Positions 54,301-63,864 of a stretch of 64,000 nucleotides of DNA are shown here, piece after piece; position 1 is the stretch's first letter, and every line of letters starts with the position of its first letter. The stretch covers positions 1 to 64,000 of the forward strand of contig NZ_BJLQ01000017.1 in assembly GCF_006538725.1 (NCBI RefSeq). The letters are read 5' to 3'. Source of the DNA: Cellulomonas gelida (lineage in GTDB: Bacteria > Actinomycetota > Actinomycetes > Actinomycetales > Cellulomonadaceae). The translations under genes and the position numbers were made by a program. A model generated the notes under the pieces. That model did not search any database. It was not told the DNA's origin and saw only the letters and a program-made list of their open reading frames with translations.

Positions 54301-57300
54301 GTGGCGGTGTTGGTGATCGTCGCGGCAGCGGCGGTCGCCGGCACGAGCACGGGGATCTCGATCTCCCACGTGCCGTTCTTCGCCAGCCCGCCGGTCAGGG
54401 TGCACGTCACCGGCTGGGCGCCCGACGGCTTCGTCGTCCCGACGGTGCACGTGCCGCCGTCGGGCGTCGGGGCGCCGTCCAGCGGCAGCCCGGCCGGGAC
54501 GTCGTCGGTCACGACGATCGGGCCCGGTGCGTCCGACGGGCCGTGGTTGGTCACGGTGAGCGTGAACGTCGTGCCGGTCCCCGCGCTGACCGTCGGGTCC
54601 GGGTGCGTCTTGGCCAGGCCCAGGTCGGCGTGCACCGTGGCGCCCGTGGACACGTCGTCGGTGTCCTGGTCGTCCAGCCAGTCGGAACCGACGACGGCCT
54701 CGTTGAGGATCGCGCCGGTGCGACCCGAGGCGATCGACACGTCGAACGTGAAGGTCGAGGCCGCCGCGGCGCCCACGCCGAGCACGTCGCCGAGCTCGCA
54801 CGTCACCGACGTGGTCCCGGTGCAGGTCCAGTCGTCGTCGGAGTCGACACCCCCGGCGTAGGTCAGGCCGGTGGGCAGGTCGTCGGTCACGACGACGCCA
54901 CGCGCGACGGACGGTCCCGCGTTGCTCACCGTGATCGCGTACGTCCCGGTCGACCCGGCGACCAGGTCGCCGACGATCGTCTTGGTGATCGTGAGGCTCT
55001 CGGCGTGCGTGATCGCGGTGCTCGTCGAGTCCTCGTCGTCGTACGTGTCCGCGCCCTGGCCGGTCACGGGGGTGACCTCGGCCTGGTTGACGAGCGGACC
55101 GTCGGCGGCCACCAGCGACGCCGAGACGCGGCCCGTGACCTCGACGGAGAACGACGCCCCGCTCGCGAGGTCGCTCGTGCGCGTGCAGGTCAGCGTCCCG
55201 CCGCTCGGCGCGGTGCAGCTCGCGCCGCTCGGGACGACGCTCGTGACGCTCACGCCCGCGGGCAGGGCGTCACTCACCACGATGGGCGTCGCGAGCGAGG
55301 CGCGCGAGACCGACGGGCCGCGGTTGGTCACGGTGACGACCCACGTGGCGAGTGCGCCCGCGTCGACGGACGACGGACCGGTCTTGACCAGCTCGAGGTC
55401 GGCGACCGTCGTGACGGTGGCCGTGCTGGTGGCGGAGTCGTTGCTCGGGTCGGGGTCGTAGGTCGCCGCGGTCACGGTCGCCGTGTTCGACGCGGTGGTG
55501 CCGGACGCGACGCCGGACGTGACGCTCGTCGTCACCGTCAGGGTCACCGACGCGCCCGAGGCCAGGGGCGCGCTGAGCGTGCAGTCCTGCGCCGGGGACG
55601 TGGCGGTCGACCCGGGCGCTGCGACGCACGTCGCGCCGGTGCCCGCGATCGAGACGAACGTGACGCCCGTCGGCAGGGGCCCCATCGCGTCGTGCACGAC
55701 GACGCCGACCGCCGGGTCGGGCCCGTTGTTCCTGACGGTGACGGTCCACGTGTTCGTCGAGGTGCCCGCGACCCACGTCGAGGCGGTCTTCGTGACGGAC
55801 AGGTCCGCGGCGTGCAGGCGCGCCGTCGCCGAGCCGCCGGTGCCGAGGTACGTGCCGTCACCGTCGTCGTACGAGTCGCCACCCACGGCATCGGTCACGT
55901 GCGTGACCGCGACGGTGTTGGTGTGCGCCACGGCCGAGCCCGACGACGAGGCCGCGGCCGACGTCGGGGTCGCCCGGTAGCGCAGCGTGGCCGTGCCGCT
56001 CGCCGCGAGGCGCGTGCCGGTCGGCAGCACGTTCGACCAGACGAGCGTGCTCGTGCCCGTCGGGTCGTCCAGGTCGACCGCGGTGCCCGCGCCGACCTGG
56101 ATCGTCGCGCTGTCCGCGACGTACTGCCAGCCGGTGGGCAGGGTGTCGGTCACCTCGACCGACTCCGCGGGCGCGGTCCCGGCGTTCGTCAGGGTGACGG
56201 CGTAGGAGACCTCCTGGTCGACGACCACCGGGTTCGCGGTCGTCTGCGACTTGGTCGCGTTGACGCGCGGGAACTGCGGCGTGACGCCGGCGGTCGCGGC
56301 GACGGTCGGCCCGTACGTGCGTCCGTCCGTCGCGAGCGACGACCACGACGTGGCGCGCGCCGAGTTCGTCAGCGCCGCACCGGTCAGCGAGTCAGCGGGC
56401 GCGAGCCGCGCCGGGAAGGTGTAGGTCACCGACGCGCCGCTCGCGAGCGTCGGGGCGGTCCACGTGACGGTCCGGGCGCTCGCGTCCCACGTCCCCCCGC
56501 CGACGGTGTCGCCGTCGACCGCGGGCACGTTCGAGGCGGTGAGCGGGACGACCCCCTGCGGGACCGTGTCGACGACCGTGACCGCGTGCGCGGTGACCGC
56601 GCGGCTCGTCGCGGTGGAGCCCGAGGCCGTGACCGTGTAGGTGAAGGTCTGGCCCGGCTCGACCGTCGCGTCGTCGACGGACTTCGCGACCGTCACGAGC
56701 GGCTCACGGATGGCGACGGAGGCGGTGCCCAGCGTCGGGGCTCGGTCGAAGCTCGTCGTGCTGGTCACCGTGCGCGTCGCGTCGGTCTGGAACCAGCCGA
56801 CGCCGAACGCGTTCGGCGCGCTGCTCCCAGCCGCCAGCGCGCCCGCCGGGTCCACCGTCGAGGCGAGCTCGATCGTGATGGTGCGCTCGGTGGCGATCGC
56901 GGCGAGGTCCCCCAACGGCCACACGAGGCGTGTGCTGCTCCCGGAGGACCCCGTGATCGGCGTCCCCGCACACGTGGTCTGCCAGGTGGTGTCACCCCCG
57001 GTGCACGTGATCGTCGCGCTCGCCAGGTCGGGAGTGAGCCCCGCCGGCAGGACGTCGATGACGGCGGCGTCGTAGTAGTTCGCGTTCGCGGGGAGTCTCG
57101 CCACGAGGGTCCACGTGACGTCCTGGCCGGGAACGGCCCAGCTGACGTCGCTCGTCTTGGTGCCCGTGGGGCTCGCGAGCTGCACCGTGCCGGTGTCCGT
57201 CGCGGACAGGACGCGCTCGGCGGTGGCGTCGTTCGCGCCGTCGGCGAGAGTCGAGGCGGTCACGGTGGCGGTGTTCACGAGCGACGCGCTGCCGCCCGCG

Positions 57301-60300
57301 TCGATCGGGATGACGGCCTGGTACTCGATCGAGGTCGAGCCCGACGAGAGCACGTCACCGACCGCCCAGGTGATCTGCGTGCGGTTGGTCGCGCACGGCG
57401 AGCCCGTGCCCGCCGCCGACGTCAGGCCAGCGGGCAGCGGCGTCACAGGGGTCATCCCCACGGGCAGGCAGTCGACGACGACCGTGTCGTGCGCCGGGGG
57501 CCGGTTGGTCGCGGTCTGCGCGGCGGTGAGGCGGTAGGTGATGGTCTGCCCGGTGCCCACGGGAAGCGGGTCGACGGGCGCACCCGAGCCGTTGAGCGGC
57601 GACTTCGTCACCGAGACGGTCGGCAGGACGACGGTGGCCGCAGCCGACGCGGTGCCGCGCAGCACGTCGGTGGTCGCCGCCGCGGTGTTCCGGCTGCGGA
57701 GCTCGGCGGTGTTCGTCAGCGTCGAGCCGTGCGTGTTCCCGGCGGCGTTCGCGACGCGCGCGGTGACCGTCACCGACACGGTCCACGCGGTCGTGCTCGG
57801 GTTCGTGTACACGGGCGGCAGGGACAGCGCGCCCGTCGTCGTGTCCAGGCACGCGACGCCGGCCAGTGGCGCGCACGTCCCGCCGGAGCCCGAGCTGTAG
57901 GTGCTGACCGTGGCACCCGGCACGCTGGAGCTGACGACCGTGAGGCCCGTGAGCCGACCGCCGGTCGGCAGCGTGTCGGTCAGCGCGCCGCGGAACACCG
58001 TCGTCTTGGCCGGCACCGTCGCGGAGTACGTGTACGTGACGGTCTCGCCGACGGTCGCCTGGGTGGCGGCGTTGTTGCCCGCCTCGGTGACCGAGGTCGA
58101 GTCGATCGTCTTGCCGACGACGCTGCCGGGCAGGAAGACGGACGCCGACGCGTTCGCCGCGGGGGCGTTCGGTGCGGTCGGGTCGGCCAGCGAGCCGCTG
58201 GGCTGGTAGACCGCCGACGTCGCGCCCGCGCGGCCGTCCGTCGTCGGCACGGTGTAGGCGACGATCGAGGCGTTGTTGGTGTGCGACGACGAGATCGACA
58301 GCGGCGACGGCACGCGCACCTGCACGTCGTACGTGACCGTCTCACCCGCGGTGAGCAGCGAGTCCGCGCCGAGCGCGGTCCCGGAGAGCGTGACGCGCAG
58401 GACGGAGCGGCCGGTGGTCGACGTCGTCGCGCCGGCGGCGCACGTGACACCCGCGGTCACGACGTCCGCGCACGTGAAGCCCGTGGGCAGGGCGTCCCAC
58501 AGCTCGACGGAGTCGACGGGGTGGTCGCTCGCGTCCGCCGCCGTGCCCGCGTGCGCCACCGACAGGCGGTAGGTGACGACCTCTCCCTCGTACGTCCGCT
58601 GGTTCGCCGACGTGCCGGACTCGGCCGTCACGGTCTTGGCCAGGGTGAGCGGCGCCGCCGGGGCGACCGCGAAGTCGACCTGCGTGCGCTGCGCCGCGAC
58701 ACGGTTGTCGGCGTCGCGCCAGCGCATCTTCGCGAGGTTGCCGAGGATGTCCTTGCCGCTCGGCTGGGTGTCCGTGACGCGCGCGACCACCTGGAACGTG
58801 GCGGAGCCGGCGGCCGGCAGGTACCGCGCCGAGCCGATCGTGTCGCCGATGGTCCACGCGGGCTGGCCGGGGGTCTGGGTGATCGTGAACGCCGACGAGG
58901 TCGCGGCGACGCGCGCGTCGACGAACTCCGTGCCCACCGGCACGAAGTCGCGCAACGAGACGTCGCGCAGCGCGACACCCGTCGCCGCCTCGAGCGTGAT
59001 CTGGAAGCAGACGAGGTCGCCGAGCCGCACGACGGGCTGCGCGCTCGTCGACCACAGGGGGCTCGTCACCGCGGGGCACGAGGCCGCCCCGGCGATCGCG
59101 GATCGGGACGCGTTGGGCCACACCTGCTTGACGAGCGTCGGGCCCTTCGACGAGACCGACGCGGACGACCCGTTCTCGACCGGCTCCGCGCCGGTCTCGG
59201 GCGAACCGCTGACCGGGGTCGTCGTCGCCGTGAGCGACGCGGAGTTCGTGAACGTCTCACCCGTCGCGGTCGGCGAGCCGTCGGCGTGCGTGCTGCGCAT
59301 GAACGCGTCGTACCTGACCTGCGCGGTCGCGTTCGCCGCCACGTCGGGCACCTGGAACGTGAGGGTCGTGGTGCCGTCGGCGTGCATGACGGCGCTCGTG
59401 AGCGTCGCGCCGACGACCGCGCGCCGCGGCAGTGCGGTGCAGTCGGCGGGCCAGCCCGCGGGCACGGAGAAGCCGATCGGCAGGTAGGCGCACATGCCGT
59501 CGGGCAGGGTGTCCGTGACGACGATCGTCGACGCGTCCGTGTACTGGCCGACCCGCACGTCGAGGGTGAAGCGCGTGCTGTTGCCGCCCGTGAAGCTGCT
59601 GGCGTCGGCCGACTTCGCGAGGGCGACGTCGAGCACCTGGACCGTGTGCTCCGCGCTCGCCGAGGCGGCGCGGTCGCCCGCCGACGCCACCGCGCCCTGG
59701 TAGGTGCCGGTCACGTCGACCGTGTTGGTCGCGGCCGTCCCCGTGGGCTGCTGACGCAGCGACGGGCCGTCGAACTGCGAGGTGCCCGGGTTCAGCTCGG
59801 TGTAGCCCGCGGCGGCGCGGTACCGGATGGTCGTCGTGCTCCCGGCGGCCAGGCTCGGGAACGCCCACCCCACCACGGTGTGCGCGCCGGACGCGTCGGA
59901 CTGCACGCTCTGGCCCGTGAACGTGGCGCACCCACCCGGCGCGCTGACGGACTCGCAGCCCAGGAAGTGCAGCGCGGCGGGCAGCACGTCGCGCACCACG
60001 ACGTCACTGACGGGGCCCGACGGCGCGACGCGCACCGTGAGCGTGTACTCCGTCTGCTGGTCCTCGAGGCCGCGCAGCAGCTCGCTCTCGGACGACGGCT
60101 CGGACTTGGTGATCTCGAGCGGCGAGACGCGCGTCTGCGCGGTGTCGCTCGCGCTCGCGTCGGCGACGTGCGTGACTCCGCTCGTCGCGACCGTCACCTT
60201 GGGGACGATGCGCTCGTCGGCGCTGCCCAGGACGCGGCTCGGGACGACGACGGTGCTGCCCGCGGGGAAGCGCGCCTCGTCCAGGTCGAGATCGAAGCCG

Positions 60301-60734
60301 AGGGACGCCACGCCCCCGGCGGGCAGGTCGGTGACGTTGGACCAGACGAGGACCCAGTACGACGAGCTCGGGTCGGCGGGGTTCGGGACGACCTGCTGCG
60401 CGGTGGGCTCGCCGGGCGCGCCTGGGCCCGACGCGGGCGTCGCGGAACCCGCGACGTAGGTCGCACCGGGAGGCAGGGTCGCGACGAACGTGAGGTTGTA
60501 CGCGATGTCCGCCGCCGCGCCCGTGTGCTCGGCCCGCAGCGCGATCGTCGCGTCCTCGCCCGCGAGCACGCTCGCGGGCGTCGCGCCGTGCCCGAGGCTC
60601 AGCGTGCCGGTCGCCGCCTGCGCGGGCGCCGCGGTGACGACCCCGGAGGCGACCGTCGCGACGGCGCCGAGCCCCAGGACGAGTGCCAGGGACAGGAGCG
60701 CCGCGATGCCGCGGCTGGGGGTGCGATGGCGCAC
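51318..60734 (-). CDS. Giant surface protein: about 21 DUF11 repeats with LAXTG-type sorting signal
   Basis: A 3138-residue cell-surface protein. GTG start at 60734 behind GGAGG; signal peptide with cleavage near APAQA (about 40). About 21 tandem units of roughly 125-150 residues follow, each with the DUF11 pattern (a Lys near the start, TVTNxGPS-like, VVVTDTLPAGLTF and TNTA...S). The first nine are more diverged; units 11-21 are the most regular. It ends with LAVTG (about 3107-3111), a hydrophobic stretch and RRR, a class E-type sortase signal. The role is probably adhesive or stalk-like. A long mirrored frame on the other strand is an artefact. No sortase lies in the window. Confidence 0.93.
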   Translation of the reverse strand: MRHRTPSRGIAALLSLALVLGLGAVATVASGVVTAAPAQAATGTLSLGHGATPASVLAGEDATIALRAEHTGAAADIAYNLTFVATLPPGATYVAGSATPASGPGAPGEPTAQQVVPNPADPSSSYWVLVWSNVTDLPAGGVASLGFDLDLDEARFPAGSTVVVPSRVLGSADERIVPKVTVATSGVTHVADASASDTAQTRVSPLEITKSEPSSESELLRGLEDQQTEYTLTVRVAPSGPVSDVVVRDVLPAALHFLGCESVSAPGGCATFTGQSVQSDASGAHTVVGWAFPSLAAGSTTTIRYRAAAGYTELNPGTSQFDGPSLRQQPTGTAATNTVDVTGTYQGAVASAGDRAASASAEHTVQVLDVALAKSADASSFTGGNSTRFTLDVRVGQYTDASTIVVTDTLPDGMCAYLPIGFSVPAGWPADCTALPRRAVVGATLTSAVMHADGTTTLTFQVPDVAANATAQVRYDAFMRSTHADGSPTATGETFTNSASLTATTTPVSGSPETGAEPVENGSSASVSSKGPTLVKQVWPNASRSAIAGAASCPAVTSPLWSTSAQPVVRLGDLVCFQITLEAATGVALRDVSLRDFVPVGTEFVDARVAATSSAFTITQTPGQPAWTIGDTIGSARYLPAAGSATFQVVARVTDTQPSGKDILGNLAKMRWRDADNRVAAQRTQVDFAVAPAAPLTLAKTVTAESGTSANQRTYEGEVVTYRLSVAHAGTAADASDHPVDSVELWDALPTGFTCADVVTAGVTCAAGATTSTTGRSVLRVTLSGTALGADSLLTAGETVTYDVQVRVPSPLSISSSHTNNASIVAYTVPTTDGRAGATSAVYQPSGSLADPTAPNAPAANASASVFLPGSVVGKTIDSTSVTEAGNNAATQATVGETVTYTYSATVPAKTTVFRGALTDTLPTGGRLTGLTVVSSSVPGATVSTYSSGSGGTCAPLAGVACLDTTTGALSLPPVYTNPSTTAWTVSVTVTARVANAAGNTHGSTLTNTAELRSRNTAAATTDVLRGTASAAATVVLPTVSVTKSPLNGSGAPVDPLPVGTGQTITYRLTAAQTATNRPPAHDTVVVDCLPVGMTPVTPLPAGLTSAAGTGSPCATNRTQITWAVGDVLSSGSTSIEYQAVIPIDAGGSASLVNTATVTASTLADGANDATAERVLSATDTGTVQLASPTGTKTSDVSWAVPGQDVTWTLVARLPANANYYDAAVIDVLPAGLTPDLASATITCTGGDTTWQTTCAGTPITGSSGSSTRLVWPLGDLAAIATERTITIELASTVDPAGALAAGSSAPNAFGVGWFQTDATRTVTSTTSFDRAPTLGTASVAIREPLVTVAKSVDDATVEPGQTFTYTVTASGSTATSRAVTAHAVTVVDTVPQGVVPLTASNVPAVDGDTVGGGTWDASARTVTWTAPTLASGASVTYTFPARLAPADSLTGAALTNSARATSWSSLATDGRTYGPTVAATAGVTPQFPRVNATKSQTTANPVVVDQEVSYAVTLTNAGTAPAESVEVTDTLPTGWQYVADSATIQVGAGTAVDLDDPTGTSTLVWSNVLPTGTRLAASGTATLRYRATPTSAAASSSGSAVAHTNTVAVTHVTDAVGGDSYDDGDGTYLGTGGSATARLHAADLSVTKTASTWVAGTSTNTWTVTVRNNGPDPAVGVVVHDAMGPLPTGVTFVSIAGTGATCVAAPGSTATSPAQDCTLSAPLASGASVTLTVTTSVTSGVASGTTASNTATVTAATYDPDPSNDSATSTATVTTVADLELVKTGPSSVDAGALATWVVTVTNRGPSVSRASLATPIVVSDALPAGVSVTSVVPSGASCTAPSGGTLTCTRTSDLASGASFSVEVTGRVSASLVAADGPLVNQAEVTPVTGQGADTYDDEDSTSTAITHAESLTITKTIVGDLVAGSTGTYAITVSNAGPSVARGVVVTDDLPTGLTYAGGVDSDDDWTCTGTTSVTCELGDVLGVGAAAASTFTFDVSIASGRTGAILNEAVVGSDWLDDQDTDDVSTGATVHADLGLAKTHPDPTVSAGTGTTFTLTVTNHGPSDAPGPIVVTDDVPAGLPLDGAPTPDGGTCTVGTTKPSGAQPVTCTLTGGLAKNGTWEIEIPVLVPATAAAATITNTATVAGPPTLDEGADTHSNTASDDVVIVREADLSITKTASAATVVAGDATGVTYTLVVENAGPSVAAATTVVDTLPAGLAPVSGSWADGTCTITGQEVRCVLGDLLESDGPVTISVVARVRSGVADGVTITNTATASSTTPDVDGSGPTTDSDDATITVDTEATLSIVKTAEAATVRAGETAAFGLVVTNDGPSDVLGPVTVTDTLPAGLTFDSSSTTGSPAWVCDDDDQEVTCTLGDGTVGLAAHADAPTLRIVAVVSAAADPGTVTNSAIASSPLSGDSDPDTADVEITTSADLGLTKTHTGTAVAGEPFAWTLTVTNGGPSDSRATAADPIVVRDTLPVGVVLDDSDPITGGGFTCVAGTPVAVGTATHEVVECTRPTTLAALATASVTVPVLLDADLDGTVTNRAVVTPGLTGQPADATLDDVATDDVTVTGVADLGLVKELVTDPADVVAGQTITWRVAVTNHGPSTSRADATAPIVVVDELPADVRDATASGPGWACTTDDGTVTCERDSDLPVGPAPDLTVTATVRSSATGDLVNVATVQPGRTPQAAPGGGGGGAGGTGSEPDTDDATVTPGASADLALVKSVVTAPVAGATGVYRLQVTNLGPSDARDVVVTDTLPTGLTFGRLLDSSSGAWQCSGTTLVECELDGPLPSGALVHLDLEVVADASLTGDVVNTATVTSSTPDPSPADNTDSVSAELGTHADLSVVKTHSGEGRVGGTLTYHLAVSNAGPSAAADVTVLDQVPASLRVTGVRADDSVWRCVVGDLAADGTPVLCTTDSLAPGVTAPTIDIDVLVGAAAFPGVVNVVEVHSSTPGADGISLATDDDALELAALVDLRLTKTFDGDVLQVGSSGTYVLTVTNAGPTPDPGPVTVTDVLPAGLTFDTARGAACAADGQKVTCTLDGLDVGESLDIRLSVLVSSAAVGTVTNTASVTSAADDSDPENNTGSVTVPVHAKPLAVTGTEAGLLALLAVLLLLGGGAAVVLARRR

Positions 60735-60918
60735 GCTGACCTCCGAGAGACGTAGTCTCCGGGAGCGTAGAGGCGCGTTGTTGCAGGTCAGCGGCCAGAA
60801 CCGGGACGGTTCCCGACGAAGCGTCACAAAAAGCGGCGCGCGCGTCCCACGAGTTGGACACTTGTTCATGTCGCTCCCGCGCGCGTTCACCCGATCGTGC
60901 GCGGTAGCGTCGGCGTCC

Positions 60919-61209
60919 ATGGCAGACAAGCCCTCCACGCCGATGCTCGCGAAGCTCGTCGGCCTCGCCGCCGCCGGCCTCGCGGCCTGGGTCGCCACCC
61001 AGGTCGTCAACCAGTCCTGGCAGGCCGCGCGCGGTCACAAGCCCCCCAAGGCCGAGGACCCGGGCGACGCCCGGCTCAGCGAGATCGTCGTCGCCGCCGC
61101 GCTGACCGGCGCCGCGGTGTCCATCGCCCGGACCTTCGCGACGCGCGGCACGGCCAAGTTCGCGGCACGCGCCAAGAGCGACCCGAACCTGCCCGACCTC
61201 ACGCGCTGA
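60919..61209 (+). CDS. DUF4235 membrane protein
   Basis: A 96-residue protein with a first hydrophobic helix (LVGLAAAGLAAWVATQVV, about 12-29), a basic loop, and a second hydrophobic segment (VVAAALTGAAVSIART). It matches the DUF4235 type of small actinobacterial membrane proteins with unknown role. ATG at 60919; divergent from the giant gene. Confidence 0.88.
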   Translation: MADKPSTPMLAKLVGLAAAGLAAWVATQVVNQSWQAARGHKPPKAEDPGDARLSEIVVAAALTGAAVSIARTFATRGTAKFAARAKSDPNLPDLTR

Positions 61210-61305
61210 CCGGCGCGCGCGGCGTCCGGTCAGGCGCCGGTCTCGCCGGCCCTCGACCGCGCGCCCGCGCCCGTCGGCGCGCGCCGGCCGGTCGTCGCCC
61301 GGTCG

Positions 61306-62793
61306 TCAGGGACGCAGGTCCGGCGCCTTCGTGATCCCGAAGACCTCGCGCATCGCGCGGCGCGCCGCGAACCACCCGCCCAGCCCGTGCACGCCCGGGC
61401 CGGGCGGCGTGGACGACGAGCACAGGTACACGCCCTCGCGCCCCGTCGCGTACGGGTCGGGGCGCATCGTCGGACGCGCGAACATCTGCCGGATCGAGAC
61501 CGCGCCCGCCGAGATGTCTCCGCCGACGTAGTTCTGGTTGTGGTGCGCCATCTGTGCCGCGGGCACGCAGCGGCTCGCGACGACGACGTCGCGGAACCCC
61601 GGCGCGTACTGCTCGATGTGCGCGGTGACGGCCTCGGTCACGTCGACGTCCGACCCCGCGGGCACGTGCGCGTAGGACCACAGGGGGCGCAGCCCGCCGG
61701 ACTCGCGCGTCTCGTCGACCACCACCGGGTCGCTCACCAGCGTCATCGGACGCTCGGCGTGCCGACCGGCCGCGACGTCCGCCTCCGCGGCGGCCATCTG
61801 CGCGCGCGTCCCGCCGACGTGCACGGTCCCCGCCCGAGCGATCTCCGGATGGGTCCACGGCACCGGACCGGACAGCACGAAGTCGACCTTCGCGGCCCCG
61901 TCGCCGTACCGGAAGGAGCCGAGCGCCCGACGAGCCCGCGCGGGCAGCTCGTCGCCGAGCACCTCGATCACCGTGCGCGGCGTGGTGTCGAACAGGTAGG
62001 CGTGCGCGTGCGGCAGGTCCGCGACCGTCCGCACCGGCTGCTCGGTCAGCACCCGACCGCCGTGCGCCTCGAGGTCGGCGCGCAGCGCGTCGGTGATGGC
62101 GCGCGAGCCGCCGCGCGGGATCGACCAGCCCTCGCCCGCGTGGGCCAGCGAACCGAGCAGGAGCGCCGTGCCCGCGGCCGCGAACGACGGCAGCGGCGTG
62201 ATCGCGTGCGCCGCGACGCCCGTGAGCAGCGCGGGCGCGACGTCGCCGGTGAAGCGGCGGTCCCAGGCGCGCGTGCCCTGCTCGAGCACCGCCAGGCCGA
62301 ACGCCGCGGCGGTCGGGACGCCGCGCGGCACCAGCCCGGGCGGCAGGCTGCGCTTGTCGCCCAGCGCGACGCGCACCACGTCCTGCCAGTGCTCCGAGAG
62401 CCGCCCGACGAGCGAGCGCCACGCCGGCCCGTCGGCGCCGAGCCCCTCGACCGTGCGGTCCAGGTCGCGGTACGCCAGGCCCGCGCGGCCGTCCGCCAGC
62501 GGCTGGGCGTACGAGATCTCGGGCGTCAGCAGCTCGACCCCCCGCGCAGCCAGGTCGAACCCGCGGAAGAACGGCGACGCCCAGGCCATCGCCTGCACCG
62601 CGGAGCAGATGTCGTGCACCACCCCGTCGGCCAGGCCCAGGTCGAGCGTGCGCGCGCCGCCGCCGATCGTCGGCTGCGCCTCGAGGACCGTGACGTCGAG
62701 GCCGGCGCGCGCGCAGGTCACGGCGGCAGCCAGCCCGTTGGGGCCCGCGCCGACGACGACGACCTCCGTGTGTCCCTCGCCGTGCCCGCGCAC
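61306..62793 (-). CDS. Phytoene-dehydrogenase-like FAD oxidoreductase
   Basis: A 495-residue flavoprotein of the carotenoid-desaturase/amine-oxidase superfamily. FAD-binding dinucleotide motif VVVGAGPNGLAAAV near residue 10; a C-terminal second FAD motif GVYLCSSSTPPGPGVHGLGG. GTG at 62793 behind GGGAGG. No crt genes are adjacent, so it is probably not a carotenoid enzyme in a local cluster; substrate unknown. Confidence 0.88.
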   Translation of the reverse strand: MRGHGEGHTEVVVVGAGPNGLAAAVTCARAGLDVTVLEAQPTIGGGARTLDLGLADGVVHDICSAVQAMAWASPFFRGFDLAARGVELLTPEISYAQPLADGRAGLAYRDLDRTVEGLGADGPAWRSLVGRLSEHWQDVVRVALGDKRSLPPGLVPRGVPTAAAFGLAVLEQGTRAWDRRFTGDVAPALLTGVAAHAITPLPSFAAAGTALLLGSLAHAGEGWSIPRGGSRAITDALRADLEAHGGRVLTEQPVRTVADLPHAHAYLFDTTPRTVIEVLGDELPARARRALGSFRYGDGAAKVDFVLSGPVPWTHPEIARAGTVHVGGTRAQMAAAEADVAAGRHAERPMTLVSDPVVVDETRESGGLRPLWSYAHVPAGSDVDVTEAVTAHIEQYAPGFRDVVVASRCVPAAQMAHHNQNYVGGDISAGAVSIRQMFARPTMRPDPYATGREGVYLCSSSTPPGPGVHGLGGWFAARRAMREVFGITKAPDLRP

Positions 62794-63089
62794 GCTGCCT
62801 CCCGCTGAGTGTCTGCTGACGCCGCCCGGCGTCTGCCGCGTGCGACGTCCGAGCCCGTCGTCGCTCCCACGGCCATCCAACCACCGGCTGCAGGGCACCG
62901 ACCGGTCAGCGGGCGGAGTGCACGCGCTCCATCCGGTCGTGCAGCCGGATGACCGGCACGTCCCACAGCCGCAGGTCGTGGTCGGTCCGCCACGTGCCCT
63001 CGTCGTCCGCGTCCACCGGAACCGCTCCCCGATCCGCACCTGCCGGCCCCACCCCCGTCGCCCCCCGTCGCCCCCGGTCGAACCCCCGC

Positions 63090-63286
63090 CGACCCAGCGC
63101 CCACTCCGGCTCACACCCGGCTTGGCCGGAGCAACCCCTGTCTCGCCCACCCCCCGACGACCCAGCGCCCACTCCGGCCAAAGCCCGGCGCAGCCTGAGC
63201 AACCACTGTCTCGCCTCACGACCCCCAGCCGACACAGCGGCCGCTCCGGCCAAGGGGCGGCTTGGGCTGAGTGACCGCTGGCTCGC
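63090..63286. repeat. Dispersed intergenic hairpin repeat, copies 3-5 in tandem
   Basis: Three units at about 63090-63146, 63158-63214 and 63230-63286, about 70 bp apart, each with CGACCCAGCG-like left and CTGTCTCGC/CTGGCTCGC-like right ends. The whole stretch 62794-63375 holds no supported gene. Confidence 0.75.
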
Positions 63287-63375
63287 GCGGGGTGAGAAGC
63301 GGTCCGCGGGGTGGGGGCGGTCTGGCAGAGTTCCGGTCGGGGGCGGCGGTCCCTCGTCGGGAGGCACGGAGAGTC

Positions 63376-63864
63376 ATGCGGGACGCGGGGGCGTCGTCGG
63401 GCGAGCGGTCCGACGACGGGACGGTGCAGGTGGCGGACGTCGACGGGCGCCGTGAGCGGCGGATCGCGCGCGCGGTCACCTGGGGCACGCTCGGTGTGGT
63501 GCTGCTGGGCGCCGCGGCCGAGATCGAGGCGTGGCCGGTGACGTCGTTCCGGCTGTTCAGCACCGTGCGCACCGCCGACGGCGCGACCACGAGCCTCGTC
63601 GCGATCCGCCCCGACGGCTCGCAGGTGACGGTCCGCCTGCCCGACGACCAGGTGCTGGCGACCACGAGCCACCAGCTCGTCGACCTGCGCCACCAGTCCG
63701 CGCACCAGCAGCACGCCGAGGCGGTCGCGTGGCTGCACGTCGCGGGCCTCGACCCGGACGACTACGTCGCGGTCGCCGTCGACCGGTCGGCGTGGACCAT
63801 GGACCCGGTCACGCGCGAGCGCGAGGTGCACGGCACGACCCGGCTCGTGGAGGTCCCGCTGTGA
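63376..63864 (+). CDS. Single-pass membrane protein of unknown function
   Basis: A 162-residue protein: about 33-residue charged N-terminus, one transmembrane helix (about 36-54, VTWGTLGVVLLGAAAEI) and an extracytoplasmic domain of about 105 residues beginning WPVTSFRLFSTVRTADG. ATG at 63376. It overlaps the next gene by 4 bp (GTGA), so they are a coupled pair. Similar small proteins often precede HTTM-type membrane genes in actinobacteria; this is a weak inference. Confidence 0.75.
   Translation: MRDAGASSGERSDDGTVQVADVDGRRERRIARAVTWGTLGVVLLGAAAEIEAWPVTSFRLFSTVRTADGATTSLVAIRPDGSQVTVRLPDDQVLATTSHQLVDLRHQSAHQQHAEAVAWLHVAGLDPDDYVAVAVDRSAWTMDPVTREREVHGTTRLVEVPL

Noticed and set aside
52119-60755. 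Very long plus-strand open frame opposite the giant surface gene
   Set aside because: Its product is Arg/Gly/His-rich without domains, as expected from the complement of a GC-rich gene; the minus-strand frame has signal peptide, repeats and sorting signal.
62906-63016. Possible 36-residue minus-strand ORF (GTG start) with a WRTDHDLRLWDV segment
   Set aside because: Protein-like composition but no known family, no firm ribosome site, and it overlaps no conserved neighbour; too weak to list as a gene.
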